DNA of 64,000 nt from assembly GCA_021014945.1 (NCBI GenBank), contig MU266356.1:1-64000 (forward strand), read 5' to 3'. Made by a program: the position numbers and the translations under genes. The notes beneath the pieces were generated by a model. The model was not told where the DNA came from, did not search any database, and saw nothing but the letters and a program-made list of their open reading frames with translations. This document shows, piece by piece, positions 21,307-33,498 of the stretch (its first letter is position 1; each line of letters starts with the position of its first letter). This DNA is from Leucogyrophana mollusca (lineage: Eukaryota > Basidiomycota > Agaricomycetes > Boletales).

Positions 21307-23069
21307 TCAAGCCTCCATTTTGGCAGCCCGACGTCTGGGGGCCAAATGGCGACCATGGTCCACCAGGAGCTCGGGCTCTCCCTCTCCGGCTGATTGGGAC
21401 GGCGGGTCCCTAGTCCCGAACTGAATCGTGCTCAGTTCTTCCTGCAACGTGCCCTCCCGCGTCTTGGCTTCCTGGGCACGAAGAGAGATCACCACGCGAG
21501 GACCAGCTAGGATCGCTAATGCGCTGAAGATATTAGTTATACCACCGAATATTACGGATTGAGCGGCAGCCGAATTTGGTAACGCCTCGGAGATGGAGGT
21601 CGATTGCCATACAGCAAACCTGGTGGGGTCATAGTCACTGAAAGTCCTCGCGATTAAGAGCCCTCAACGTACCAAACGAAGTAAAGAGTTTGGTCCGCCA
21701 CCAAAGCCTTTATCAGAGGACTCATTGACCATCCTCCATCCAATCTCCTGGCTTCCAGGGCATGTTTTAGGAATGCAACCAAGACGACTATCAGTAGAAT
21801 CAAGTCAAACGCCATTTGCATGATTAGTGCAATCATTAGCAACGGTTGGAGAACATATTCGTCCACGCCGTCGTCCTCCACGACACTGCCAATCGCAGGG
21901 CCGACAGACAAAACTATGGGTGAGGGGCTGGCTGAGCTGACGACCGAACGTTGTGAGATGGAATTCAAACCCACGATATTTCCCTATGGAGGAGATGTTA
22001 AAGATGATTCCCCCAATCGCCACTGCCCCAATCGTCTGGCAGAAATATAACACCAAAAGGAAGACCAATACCATCCTCGAACGATTGCATAGGACATAGG
22101 CCCGCATGAGGAGGATCGCTGACCATGGGAAATCAATCAACTTTAACAATTGATATTGTAGAACGCATCTCATTCACCTTGCATGGCAGCAGTGAATACA
22201 GTGCCTAACCACTGAAAGGCAAGTTCCATAGATCTGACTTTGGAAGCGCAAGCCTACGTCAGACACCAGAAGAAATTGAACGGAGGATTGATCTATGTTC
22301 ACCTCTGGATAAACGGTGAAATTGCGTAGGATACCGCTGTCAGATCATCGACCGTGAACAAGGTGGTAAAAACCGAGCTTTACCCCTACCATACTGACGG
22401 TCAGATAATTTTCCACTAGCTGGGACATATCAAAAAAGACTCACCATAAGACTCCAATTAAGGCGCAAGTACACTGTGACAGGCATTCAGTGGGGTGGTG
22501 ATTTTTTCCCCAAAACCGCCTTACATGATATATACACGCTGGTAATCACATGGAGTCAGCGACAATAAGCAAGATTGAATTTTAAGACTCACAATATGGA
22601 TGCAGAGCCACTGTAACGAGCCTGTAACGATTGTACGAGCTCAGCCAAATCGCCAGGTAGGAGATGAGAAGCAAGACTGGCACACGCACTGTGAAATAAA
22701 GTGCTGTTGTGATGCTCCAACGGCGATTCTGTCACCACCATGAGCCGAAATATTCTGTATCAACTCGCGGTAGTTACCCAGATCAGATCCACCTTGAAGA
22801 TACTTGGACTTCAACACTTCGTACGGTAATTAAAAAAGGAGAGCTGACCTCCTGAGAAAAGTTCAGGACTGTAGGATGGATGCTTCATCAAGGCTGAGGA
22901 TTTAATGCGAGGGAAACTCAACATACTTTGGTCGTACAAAACAACAGCTGCTGAAGCCACTGCAACAAAACGTAGTTAGGTCACTGAAAAATAATGGACA
23001 GAGTGATCGTTTACTGGTCATATAGTTGTAGGATTGGAACTTGTAGAGCTCGGCCTGAACAGAACCCAT
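21307..23069 (-). CDS. DUF6533 seven-helix membrane protein (first copy)
   Basis: Many short exons reconstruct a protein of about 330 residues. From ATG 23069 (MGSVQAELYKF) the conserved start reads 'VASAAVVLYDQ|ILNFSQE|VDLIW|NRRWSITTALYFTVR' across four introns. This is the DUF6533 signature, a Tyr-Asp helix followed by Glu and 'W..RW'. Further helices follow: 'VPVLLLISYLAIWLS', 'LLMRAYVLCNRSRMVLVFLLVLYF', 'GAVAIGGIIF', 'LLMIALIMQMAFDLILLIVVLVAFL' and 'IKALVADQTLYFVWY'. The cytosolic tail contains 'LAGPRVVISLRAQEAKTREGTLQEELSTIQF' elements and ends in basic residues. DUF6533 proteins are basidiomycete seven-helix proteins of GPCR-like topology with no assigned ligand. The more upstream GTG-started frame was not used. 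Confidence 0.86.
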
Positions 23070-25353
23070 GGCGTAACTAAAGGCAGGAGGCTGCAATTCC
23101 ACGCTGTTCAGCCCGGGGGCGTTTCAGACTTTTTATGCTGCAACTATTGCTTTAGCAGAAACGGAGTGACGTCGATAATGCGGCGGCGGAGGTAATGGGT
23201 CGTTATCTTTGATCTATAGGGTGTTATCATTGATCTTCCACGACATGAAGGAAAATGATTGAGATGTAGTACTTACTAGACGCTAGGAAGCCTTAACGTC
23301 CAACTTCACGTAGGTGATCATTTGAGCTATCTCGAAGTAACAGTGAATTGTTTTCGCCGCCATCCTGGCTCTAAAGTCACGACGGGATCAGATATATCAC
23401 TGTCAGAAGCCAGAAGTGGACAGTGTCAAATATGTAGACCCATCTGATGGCATGATGGTCGAGAGGGCGTCATCACATCCGGCTTGCCGTTTGGACTTTG
23501 AGAGGAAAGGTCGGCTGATTGATGGTGCACAGGTATGCGCTGATAGAAAACACCCCAACCTAGCAGAGATTGTGCGTAACGGGAAGAGCGTTGTGCACGT
23601 CACGAGTGGTTATCTGATCCAGCACGAAGGTAACACGTACTTACCAGGAGCCGGAGATATCCCAGAGTACGCACCACTCCGCCTTACGACGATGCGATTC
23701 GCGCCATTCGTTCTTGTACCTCGTCATTGTTTAGGGACAGGCCGCGTTGGCACCGGACTAGGTATGATTTGGCCGAAGCGAGGTGTTGGTGATTAACGCT
23801 GGGCGATGAGGCACAGATCAGTGTACCTCTTTCTAAAGGGCGTCAGCACTACGCTGCGATGCGGAGAGAAAAGCTCTATCCATCAACACTGGATAGCTGG
23901 TGGTCACTCAATTCCCCATGGTGCCTTGGTAGCAAGGTACATGAAGACTCTTCTGCCCATCGCCACAGCGGCTTCTAGTGTCTATTAAAACCAAACGCTG
24001 TTCAGATTGAAATAAAGTATGCAAATACGCTACTAGCAACGCATGCGCACCTGACACCATAGTCGATGACTCGTATGCTGAACTTTATCCAGAACTCTGA
24101 CAGTCAGGTTATGGAGTCGGGTCAAGTGTACGGATGAGCTATGATTCTTCGCGTCGTCGTCGCCCTACGAGCTCCGCACTCTGTACGCAAATTGGACGAT
24201 CATTTACATTTCATATCGCCAACATGATTGGACACGGGTATTTTCATGTCATCTTTCCTCCCAATTAGAGGTCTCTATCATAAAAACACTGCTCTGCCTT
24301 CGCAAACGGAAAAGTGCTTACCTCGTCCATGCCGTCCGAATTGTCGCTATGTAAATCCGTCGTTTCAACGCCTCTCAGTCATATTCGGCCCCCCCCCCCC
24401 CGGCGCTGGGCAGCTGTGGGTTTAGGTCTGCCAGAAGGAAATTGGTGTGCAATGGCGGATAACGTGCGAAGAGGAAAACGGCGGAAGTAATTGCTCGATG
24501 CGCTGTACATGCTTATCCTCTGCACAAAATTGATAATTTCTAGGCACAACAGCGAAGATATACACCTACATCGGCGAGGCAGACGGACCCGATGATACAA
24601 GAATGTACTATGCTTCATCACCAGCGCGTCGTGAAATTGAACTGGAACCCGGTGGTACCGGAGTGCTCATGGTTTCGGTGGGACTTGCCCGAGACATAAG
24701 TCACGAATTGAAATATCAGGTACCATATCGGGCGGAAAATTGGAAAGGACAGCCTTGCGACCGGTCACTTCACCGGGAGAATCAGACCTGTCATGGTCGT
24801 GGGTTTGTGTCGGTAAGGACAGACAAGGGTGTGGGCGTGTGGCAGTCTGCGGGGTTTCAAGGGGCAGTCGAGGCTGGTCGAGAGTCGGAGGGCGAGGCGT
24901 GCGGGGATGTATGGACGATGGGCCAGTTCGCAACACGAGATTGTCGATAATAATCAGGTGTGATAGAGGAAGCCTACCGTGCTGTGGCTTCAAGGTATAT
25001 ACTTTGAGCAATATGGCACACAGGATCACGAGAAGAAGATTGAGGAAAAGAGCGCGCGAAGGTAGACAGTGAGTTTAAACAATTATAAGACATTGCCGAG
25101 AACACTGCCCGCAATAATGTCAACTGGTAGACCATACACTGGCACCCATCATGGTGGTAGGGACCAAGAAAGAATCAATCCAAGCACCACGGTCACACCG
25201 AGGTAGTGTCACATGTCCAATGTCACGTTCCTGCATAACTTCAGCATCAACACGCATCCAGTCAGGGTCTGGCGAAAGAGTCATTCAAGTAGTTGTTCAA
25301 GGCAGCGCAACAGCGCTATATCATTTCATCGGCCCCTTGCATTCTTCACGAAG
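23070..25353. other. gene-poor stretch, nothing recognised
   Basis: About 2.3 kb between divergent DUF6533 and ALG2 genes, unusually long for this window. It holds a 13-base C run at 24389-24401. A 126-codon plus-strand frame at 23416-23796 starts at GTG and matches no family. Nothing here could be tied to a known gene or transposon; decayed sequence is possible. Confidence 0.45.
24389..24401. repeat. poly-C homopolymer run (13)
   Basis: Thirteen consecutive C bases, flanked by GG on both sides. It lies in non-coding sequence. Runs of this length are prone to replication slippage and sequencing length error. Confidence 0.9.
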
Positions 25354-27074
25354 ATGGCTTCTGCCCGGAAGCTGCGTGTTGCTTTCATACACCCAGACCT
25401 GGGAATTGGTGCGTGTGTCATTGAACTGCAGACGTGTCCATTTCCAGTTGCGTTCTAACAGTATCTATGGACGCTTTCAGGTGGAGCAGAGCGACTAATA
25501 GTAGATGCTGCCCTTGGGATACAGGCGCTAGGCCACTCTGTTGACGTATACACGTCGTACCATGATCCCAACCACTGTTTTGACGAGACTCGAGATGGTA
25601 AGTGCTACAATACATGTGGGCGCAATATTCTTTGCCGATGTGATTGTAATCATAGGTCGTCTTAAGGTCCACCATATTGTGTCGCCATTCCCTCGGTCAT
25701 GGAACGGAATGTTCCATATTTTGTTTGCGCATGCCAGGCAACTCCACCTTACCCAGCACCTGCTTCGCTCTAACAAGCAGTACGACGTTTTCTTTGTCGA
25801 CCAGCTCTCCACGTGCATACCGTTCTTGCGGACGTTGGCGCGAACACGCGTTGTGTTCTACTGCCACTTTCCCGATAAACTTCTTGCCCATGGAACAACA
25901 TTCGTTGAGGGTCAAGTCAATAAGACGAGGGTAGGCCTGCTGAAAGCGATATATCGCTTTCCAATGGACTGGATAGAAGACACAACCACTAGCGCGTACT
26001 CTGCTTGTCTGAGCACAAACATGGCGTTAATGATTGGCTTACAGCGCAGGCCGATATCATACTCGCAAACTCCAAGTTCAGCGCCAGCGTTTCCAAGGCC
26101 AACTTTCCATCTCTTCGGTATACCCCTCATGTCGTGTACCCAGGAATCAATATAGACGCGTATCTGGCACCCGTAAACCTGTCAGACCCTGACGTTATTC
26201 AAGTCACTTCGTAAGATCACAATTATTTCGTGGGCATGTTAGGTCTAATATAATACTGAAGGCCTCGACCTACACTCCTCTCCCTCAATCGATTCGAAAT
26301 GAAGAAAAACGCTGCCTTGGCTATTGATGCTTTCGCCCTTCTCAGAAGCAAATCGCACGAGAGCAAGACTTCAGAAACGAGACTAATCATCGCTGGTATG
26401 TTCACAACGCCCGTTCCCATCCATTATTAAGGCATTTTGTAGGGGGATACGATCCGCGCGTGGGAGATAACATAGCGACACTCGAGTCTCTTATTGCTCG
26501 CGCCAACTCCAATAGCTTGACATATGATGTGATCACGCCATCACATTCTCGAGTCAGCGTCTCTTCATTCACGGGCACAACCTCGACCGACCCGGACGTT
26601 CTCTTCCTTCTGAATTTCACAACCACTCAGCGTTCAGCCCTTCTCCAGGCACCATCCACCATCGCATTGCTCTACACCCCAACAAACGAACACTTTGGTA
26701 TCGGTCCGGTGGAAGGGATGATCTGCGGGCTCCCAGTACTTGCCTGCAACAGCGGTGGTCCCACGGAGAGTGTCGTCGACCAACCAGAGGAACAGAGGAC
26801 TGGATGGTCGCGTCAACCCGACCCTGTGATTTGGGCGGAGGCACTGAGAGAGATCTGCACCACGTCTGAGGAGGATCGAAAGGCGTTAGCAGGGAGAGCG
26901 CGAAATCGCGCTCAAACTCTGTTTGCTATGGACTCGATGGCCAAGGCGCTGGAGAAAATTCTGGAAGAAGTCGTGGCGAAGGGACCCGTTCCGCGCCCAG
27001 CGCTCCCACTTGCCCTTGCCTTCGTGCTAGCAGTTGTTTTTGGACTAGTGGCTTGGGTTTTGTCCTCGCTATGA
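25354..27074 (+). CDS. ALG2: ALG2, GDP-Man:Man(1-2)GlcNAc2-PP-dolichol mannosyltransferase
   Basis: A multi-exon GT4 glycosyltransferase that adds the alpha-1,3 and alpha-1,6 mannoses on the cytosolic face of the ER during N-glycan precursor synthesis. The ATG at 25354 starts MASARKLRVAFIHPDLGIG, and the next exon continues 'GAERLIVDAALGIQALGHSV'. Then come 'VVFYCHFPDKLL', 'ADIILANSKFSASV', 'VVYPGIN', 'RFEMKKNAALAIDAFA', 'DVLFLLNFTTTQRSALL', and the donor-binding motif 'EHFGIGPVEGMICGLPVLACNSGGPTESV' with its paired glutamates. A C-terminal hydrophobic helix ('LALAFVLAVVFGLVAWVL') fits the known membrane anchoring. All motifs are intact. Some internal exon borders (around 25970-26010 and 26210-26300) are approximate. 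Confidence 0.95.
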
Positions 27075-28735
27075 CAGGATGACTGTGCCCATCGACGGCG
27101 GTGCGGCACTCCAAATGGCTCATATTCTGTGAGTCCTAGCACTTGGAGCTTGAGTTCCCCTTCACCAGTGGCGATTGATGGAAAAGTTGGTGAACCACGT
27201 ATACTGATCCTTGGGCGTAGCGTAATCCTCTTCGTGTCCGCCAAAGAAAGTACTGTGGTAAGGTAAGCGAACATGTCTGAAAACGGTATTTCCTGTATAT
27301 TCTAGGCATACCTGAAAAAAAGCCCTGTGAAGCCGACGGGTCTGCCTTCAGGAGAGTCCTCGGAATCCTTCAGCACGGCAACAGTTTCGGGGGAGACAGT
27401 TGGGTAAACATGGGCGATCACGGTCCCTCCACCAACTGTTTGTGTTACTGGAGCTTCCGTGCGGAAAAGCGTCTGCACCATGGTAACGGTCCGATTTTGC
27501 TCGAGGATGCTTCCAGGGGTTGGAGTTGCTGGTGGTGCACGGCCAAGAAGCCCAAGCAATGGTCCAAGGAGACCACTGGAGGGCGACGGCTTTGGTTTTG
27601 TCGACTTCTGCTGCTCCGGAACGTCACGATAGAAAATATCCGTGCGATTGATCACTTGCTTCCCATTCACGTCCAAGGTAAAGACGCCGTCTTGCTGCCC
27701 AGGTGTGTTGAGGACAACGTTTTGCCGCAGCGTGGTCCACTCTCCTGGGGTGTAGCTAAAGGATCCTCTTCCGATTGACAAGCCGTATGCAGCGTCACAA
27801 ACGGATTGAGGATCCGAGCACAGAGCTGCAGTTTGTTTATCTTTTGGGGCATACTATGCAAGCGGTCAGCAGTTCGTGAATGGTGCGGAAAGGAACACTC
27901 TAGAGGTACTGACCAGATACAACTCCCCTACGCCATGTGGCCTCCACATGAGGCGCGTGCTGAAACAGGTTCGTGCGGCTGCTCCTCCAGAACAGCCGGT
28001 ATGCCCGCCATATAGCCCAGGGAGCTTACCTGCTTTGACCCAGATAAAATCAACTGGGAAAAACACGCTGTACTCCAGAGTCACGTTCCGAGCACCGCTC
28101 AGGTTCAGCGGCATAGCGTAAAATTCGGCCCCCCCTGCTGGCTTGCGTGCGGGGTTTATCGAGTTCGCCGGGTAGAGAAGCCGTAGAGCAGATGCTGTGT
28201 TAGCGGAGGAAATCTGCGTGGAGGATGCGTTTCGAGAAGCGCCCGCTTCCACTGGAATGCCGTCCACGACTAAAAGATTTCGTTGACCACTTGGGAAATA
28301 GGTGACGTTGAATGCAGTCAGATCTGTCATCTTTGGAGGCGCCGCCCAGGCAGTGCGATTAGACCATGCAGGGGTGGGTGACGGTGTCACCGTGGTCGTG
28401 ACAGTGGAAGGCTCGACGATGGTGGTAGTCGTGGGGCGTACGAGGACGGTAGTCGTCATTGTGACAGTGCGAAACATCGTAAAGAACGAAGTCGAAGTCG
28501 ACTTCAGAGTAGCTGTGGCCTGGGAGAATGCGGCAGATGGTGAAGAAAAGTGAGCGGAGGTGAGGCCAGAGGTAGGCCCAGATATTGGAGACGAGTAAGA
28601 TGCAAAGGAAGAAGGCATAGTCGAAGATGACCGAGGGGCTGGGACTACAGTGCCCACCAGGGGCGAAGAAAGCCCGGTCGGGGCTGAGATTACGCTGAGG
28701 GCGGCTAGCGCCAGAAGGGAGACCGTCAAGATCAT
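26912..28735 (-). CDS. secreted polysaccharide lyase family 14-like protein
   Basis: Signal peptide from ATG 28735 (MILTVSLLALAALSVIS), then a Ser/Thr-rich linker of about 130 residues. The catalytic-type domain follows in several exons: 'NVTLEYSVFFPVDFIWVKAGKLPGLYG', 'CFSTRLMWRPHG', 'GRGSFSYTPGEWTTLRQNVVLNTPG', 'DGVFTLDVNGKQVI', and, across the last intron, 'GFTGLFFS|TFFGGH' with 'YATPKDQYTWFTNFS'. These are the ordered motifs of PL14-like fungal proteins related to alginate/glucuronan lyases of chlorella viruses. A 45-residue insert near the end is unusual (PSSGLLGPLLGLLGRAPP). After the domain the frame stays open to TGA at 26912, which would overlap the ALG2 coding end by about 160 bases. 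An unseen splice with an earlier stop is possible, so the 3' end is uncertain. Confidence 0.82.
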
Positions 28736-30043
28736 ACAATGTATTTGAGGAAGTCGTTAGAACCTGAAGGGTTCTGCAACATCTTCGTCACGATGAGTGC
28801 CATTGTATTCCGAACTAGACTGACGATGATCGGGGTATACAGGGACATTAGTTGATTCCGAAATTATGTACTTGTGTAGATTCGTCATGGCCTGCCGAAA
28901 CGTCAGCCGCTACGAGGCATTCTTTCAAACGCAACTGTCGTAGCGCGGGGAGCGCAGGGCGTTTAGTATGATACGCTATCGTTTTGCGCGTCTGGGTTAT
29001 GACTGAAGGAGGGTCCGAGTACCACTGACGGCTCCCGAGTCGTGTCCGCCTTACGTCAACCTGAAAAGCACCCGAATGCACCCGGGCGCGAGCTGCACAC
29101 GCGCGGATCAGTACTAACCTGCTGACCGTTAACCTGTGAACCTACATAGTATGCACGTAAAGACACGTGATTCGAAGACAAACGGACGCTAGATACATCT
29201 ACCTGTGTATCGGGCTTGCATAGGCTTCATGCTGACGGGAGACTTGTCCTTTCTGCCATCATTAAGGCTGTCCTTGCCAATATTAGGTCCATTTGCATAG
29301 CTGCAGAAACGCACCTCGTTCTAAGTGTCACATGTTAAAGCTGCTGCACTAGACGAGACAACCGCACCAGTAGCAATGCATCAGCGAGACAAGACAAGTT
29401 GAAGGAGGGACTGGCCTGTGTAAAACGTCATCTGCATGAAGAGCCTTAAGGTTCTATGAAATTCCAAATAGTCGAATGGTTAACCAGATCTCAGCATCTG
29501 GAAGAACCATGGATCAGATATCGCGTCTTGGATCATGACCCATATTATTGCCTGAGAGAACACGTCTCGAGTGTTTCGAGCAACAGGACACAGGCTGAGG
29601 ACCGTTCGAAAAGGTGTCTCCAGAGCACCTGAAAGGAGCAAGCGTGCTGTCCGGAGGTACTAGTACCTTAGGTTCTTGACGCCTTCATGGAGAAATCGTA
29701 CAGAGCACTGGCACAGGCCAGTGACTATGCATTGTGAAATGATGACGCTGATCGGCTACCCATGAAGGCAGACTGTTGATCTAGGATAGTATTGTTAGTT
29801 CATGTAAGACAATTTGCTGGCGCAAGAAAACAGAAAGACTGTAGACACCAAAGGATTGCCAAAGGCAAGCTTATCAGTTTTACTGAGCGGATTAGCCCAA
29901 GGAACCCGATGGAGCGGGAGAGAGCGGCGGGAGCAGTTGAGGGTTACTCAGCAGCCCCCCACGAACCCGCGATAGCTCTGGTTCTTCCCCAGCTTCGAGC
30001 AGGGCTTGCTTGCAGTCTCTTTTTGTTACCCCGCTCGGTCCCC
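28736..30043. other. intergenic, nothing recognised
   Basis: About 1.3 kb between divergent PL14-like and DODA-like genes. No coding frame of any family, RNA gene or repeat seen. Confidence 0.5.
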
Positions 30044-31031
30044 ATGTCCAATTTAAACGACACTGATGCGCGACCTCCGACTGACTTGGAGGAGGTCGTG
30101 AATTCTGAAATCAAGTTCGTACACCGCGTTGGGTTGCTTATCTCTGTCTGAAATGGTCTTCTCGTGGCAACCACTGAAGGGAATGGCACTTTCGTGAGTA
30201 ACTAGCCTTCCTCTTGTTTAGGAACTGCGTATCCTCTTAGAAGTATGAGATTTTTACGAAGTCCCCAACCCCATAGATATCTACTTTCACCAGCGTAACG
30301 CCCAAGAACACCACGCTGCTCTCGAGCTTCGCGATGCCGTTCTGCGACTCAGGCGGGACGGGGCGTTTGTAGCCGTTCCGCTGTTTCGAGTCAACACTGA
30401 TCCCATTGGACCTCATCCTGTTGGTGGGTGCCTATGGGTCTTCTAAGCTCATGGACAGGAGTCCTACAAAGCTCCTCTCTGCCAGGCTCTTATGAAATAT
30501 GGGTGCCCTCGACTTCTTTTTCGGCTGTATTCTCGTACCTTTGCATGAACAGAGGAGAACTCAGGTGACGATCATAATGACTTCAGGGCGATTCCCTTTC
30601 CGAACATACTTCCAGTATCCTTGTCCACCCGTTGACCCGCGAGCAGGTGCGTATCGTTGAGTAATTTCCTGCTTTTGTCTGATTGCGTGATTTACAGAGG
30701 AAGTCAGTGTATCAGAATCATCTACAGCTCATGATTTGACCTTGCTCTCAGGGACCATGAAATCCGCAACGCTTGGCTTGGACCCTCTTTCCCTCTTGAT
30801 TTGTCCACCCTTCCCCTGAGGAGTGACGAGATCCCGCTCCAATACCCAAGCCTCAGTGAGTGTGAAGTAACGAAGTATGTCACTGTGGATCCTTACTCAG
30901 TGCGCCTCGCAGAACTCGGGTACTCTTCCGTTGCACCGGACTACACACTCGAAGATCGTCGCAGAATTGGTGCCAGTGTAGAGCGCATTCTTAAGGGCGA
31001 GAAGGAGGCCGCCCGAGCACCGTCAGACTAG
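30044..31031 (+). CDS. DODA: DOPA 4,5-dioxygenase-like protein (DODA family)
   Basis: Several exons encode a small metal-dependent extradiol dioxygenase-like protein. The core reads 'DFYEVPNPIDIYFHQRNAQEHHAALELR', 'DGAFVAVPLFRVNTDPIGPHPVG|SYEIWVP', 'AVFSYLCMNRGELS|ILVHPLTREQ' and 'DHEIRNAWLGPSFPLDLSTLP', then 'EIPLQYPSL|MRLAELGYSS'. The histidines in IYFHQ, GPHPVG, LVHPL and DHEI are the expected conserved ones. In Amanita a relative cleaves L-DOPA to betalamic acid-type pigments; most basidiomycete members are untested. To keep the frame between 'LTREQ' and 'DHEIRNAW', a five-base exon (30698-30702, AGGAA) must be spliced in. The start ATG at 30044 is plausible but the first two or three exons before 'DFYEVPN' are not resolved. 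Confidence 0.87.
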
Positions 31032-31519
31032 TCTTTTTCATGGCTGAAGCTGTCCTTGCTAGCAGTTAGGTGTCTCACTTAATATGTTCCGGATTGTATC
31101 TGCGTTAGGATTGTATTTGGCCCGTATGCGTGTATTACTATTTGTATGGACAAGACATCGGGGTCAGCAATAGCATTTTTAAGTACCTTCCACTGACCTG
31201 TAGTAACAAGTGTCTCAAGGTCTGCAAAGGAGACTCGTGCAATAATATAAATAATGTCAGGGCTCACTGCAACGAAATTATTTCACCACGGCGAAGGCAC
31301 TACGGGCAGCCACCATGTCCTTGCTTGTCCCTTATTCTAGTCGCTGTCGGATGTTCGACCTTCGCCAGCCTTGAGCTTCACAGTGAATGACCCGAATGCC
31401 CAATGGGACTGATATAATAAAATCATCCAAGTTCCTAAAATTCGGAAAAGTTCGAGCTGTCTCTGGTCGAGTCACATCAGAACACGCATCATCACGTCTA
31501 GCCAACACACGTCGCTTCA
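31032..31519. other. intergenic between DODA-like and glutamate 5-kinase
   Basis: Spacer of 488 bases between two genes on the same strand, presumably 3' region plus promoter. No other feature seen. Confidence 0.5.
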
Positions 31520-33313
31520 ATGGAGGCCCTGAAATCTTCCAGCTCTCAGAAGGTCACCGTTATCCCCAGAGTCAGCGCTGACGAAATGGCACGACTCAGT
31601 AGACGCGGACCTCCTTGCACAATCGTGATCAAGCTAGGTCAGCACATGATCGACATCTGCAGTTGGCACCTGCTGATCGAAACCATCTCTTGCAGGTACA
31701 TCGTCCATAGTACACGAAGACACCCATCAACCGCTACTGTCCATTCTCTCTTCTGTCGTCGAGACCGTAGTGCAGCTCCGGAACCATGGACACAAAGTCG
31801 TCTTAGTGAGCTCCGGTGCCATCGGTATGGGCTTGAGGACGATGGGCATTGCGCAGAGGCCAAAGGGTTTGTCGGCAAAGCAGGTAAGAATTAGATGAGC
31901 GGGTTCACGATTAGGATTGTTGAAGCAAACCATTTCAAGGCGCTGGCTGCAGTGGGTCAAGGGCGCCTGATTGCGTTATTCGACAATCTCTTCGGCCAGT
32001 TCGATCAGCGCATCGCGCAAGTCTTGATCACACGGGGAGATATATCCGATGTGCGCGTGTGGGATTCAGGGTTTTTACGGACGCCGCTGACGCTCCAATA
32101 CAGCGCACTCGATATCTGAATGCAGTCAATACCTTCAAGGAACTGCTGTCTATGGGAGTAGTTCCCATCGTGAACGAAAACGACACGATTTCCGTCAGCG
32201 TAAGTATTTCTGGTTCTATCCACAGTTTATTATCTCAATGATTTCTCCCAGGAAATAAAATTTGGCGATAACGATACCTTGTCGGCAATTACCTCCTCCA
32301 TGATACACGCAGATTACTTGTTTCTTCTTACGGATGTGGACGGATTGTACACTTCCAATCCTCGAAAAGATCCCTCTGCGAGAAAAATTGATGTCGTTAC
32401 ATCTGTCGCCGCTATAAGGACTGAAGGTAAGAATTTGAACCGTACTCCCTCCTTTATCCTCACCAGAACGCTCCAGTGAGTACATCTACCCTGGGATCTA
32501 GTCTAGGGACAGGTGGGATGGAAACAAAACTCATCGCTGCAGAAGTGGCCACCGGGGCTGGTGTCACAACCATCATAGCATCTAGTAAATTGCCTACGAC
32601 AATCATCGACATTATTGATTACTACAACGCCCTCAAAACTAACTCGATCCCATCCTCCGGAGCTGCGAGTCCCATCCCCAAACTCGCGAGCATTGATTTG
32701 GACCAGGTCACTTCGTCACTCAGCGTGTTCCGACCTCCACATACAGTCTTCAGGCCATCACTGAACCCCATGCGAGACCTCAAAGCATGGACGAGCCATA
32801 CACTTTATCCCGCTGGTAGTGTCATCATTGACTCAGGAGCACATCGTGTTTTGTCTCGTCGCGAATCCGGGGGCCGTCTGCTTCCGGCAGGTGTTCTTGC
32901 AGTTCGCGACACGTTTGCTTCAGGTCAGGCGGTTCGTATTCTCGTCCGTCGCCGTGCAGAAGAATCCTCATCTGAAGAGGGGGAAATGTCAACTCCGTCT
33001 CCTGCCGCGATGTCACGCTCCCCCTCGTCGTCGTCGCTCGTGGACGACATTGCGGATGACGATGCTACTACGACTGAGAAAGCCGATGAGAGCGACACTT
33101 GGGACGTAGTGGAAGTCGGCCGTGGCCTAGCCAACTATAACTCGGCGCAAATATCTCGAGTGAAGGGCCTAAATAGGTGTGCTTACTCTTCCGCCATCCG
33201 ATTGTCACTTGCTGATTTACCCGGAATATAGTTCCCAGATCCCACGTCTACTGGTGTATGCGGATACGGAGTACGTTGTGGAGAACATCACGATTAGAGT
33301 ACCTCCACTATAA
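31520..33313 (+). CDS. PRO1: glutamate 5-kinase (gamma-glutamyl kinase), proline synthesis
   Basis: Multi-exon gene for the first enzyme of proline synthesis: glutamate + ATP to gamma-glutamyl phosphate, in the cytosol. The amino acid kinase domain shows '[16 protein letters not shown]', '[17 protein letters not shown]', '[15 protein letters not shown]', 'VLITRGDI', '[13 protein letters not shown]', '[30 protein letters not shown]' and '[19 protein letters not shown]'. A C-terminal PUA domain follows ('[17 protein letters not shown]', '[19 protein letters not shown]', '[12 protein letters not shown]'). A Ser/Asp-rich insert of about 50 residues (positions near 32965-33095) interrupts the PUA region and is not part of the core fold. 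The last intron joins '[20 protein letters not shown]' and ends at TAA 33311-33313. As in other fungi, the reductase step is not fused. Confidence 0.95.
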
Positions 33314-33498
33314 TCACAAGAATGTGCCTGGCGTACTGAGTAGTGATGTGGCTGTGTTCATTGTTTGGTTCGGACAAACACTGTTCTTCATCGATTTTTT
33401 GACGCCCTTGAGCACAGCAGTCATCCAAAATCATTGCACCTTCTCCCTCCTGCTCTCTCTTTCTTACTATATGTCCTAGATCGACGACTCTGTAAATT

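Noticed and set aside
23416..23796. 126-codon plus-strand frame
   Set aside because: Begins at GTG, no matching family, and no exon context around it; left as unassigned intergenic sequence.
30044..31031. Betalain-type pigment cluster around the DODA-like gene
   Set aside because: Flanking genes are a lyase and proline/PRPP housekeeping genes; no tyrosinase or pigment transferase is nearby.
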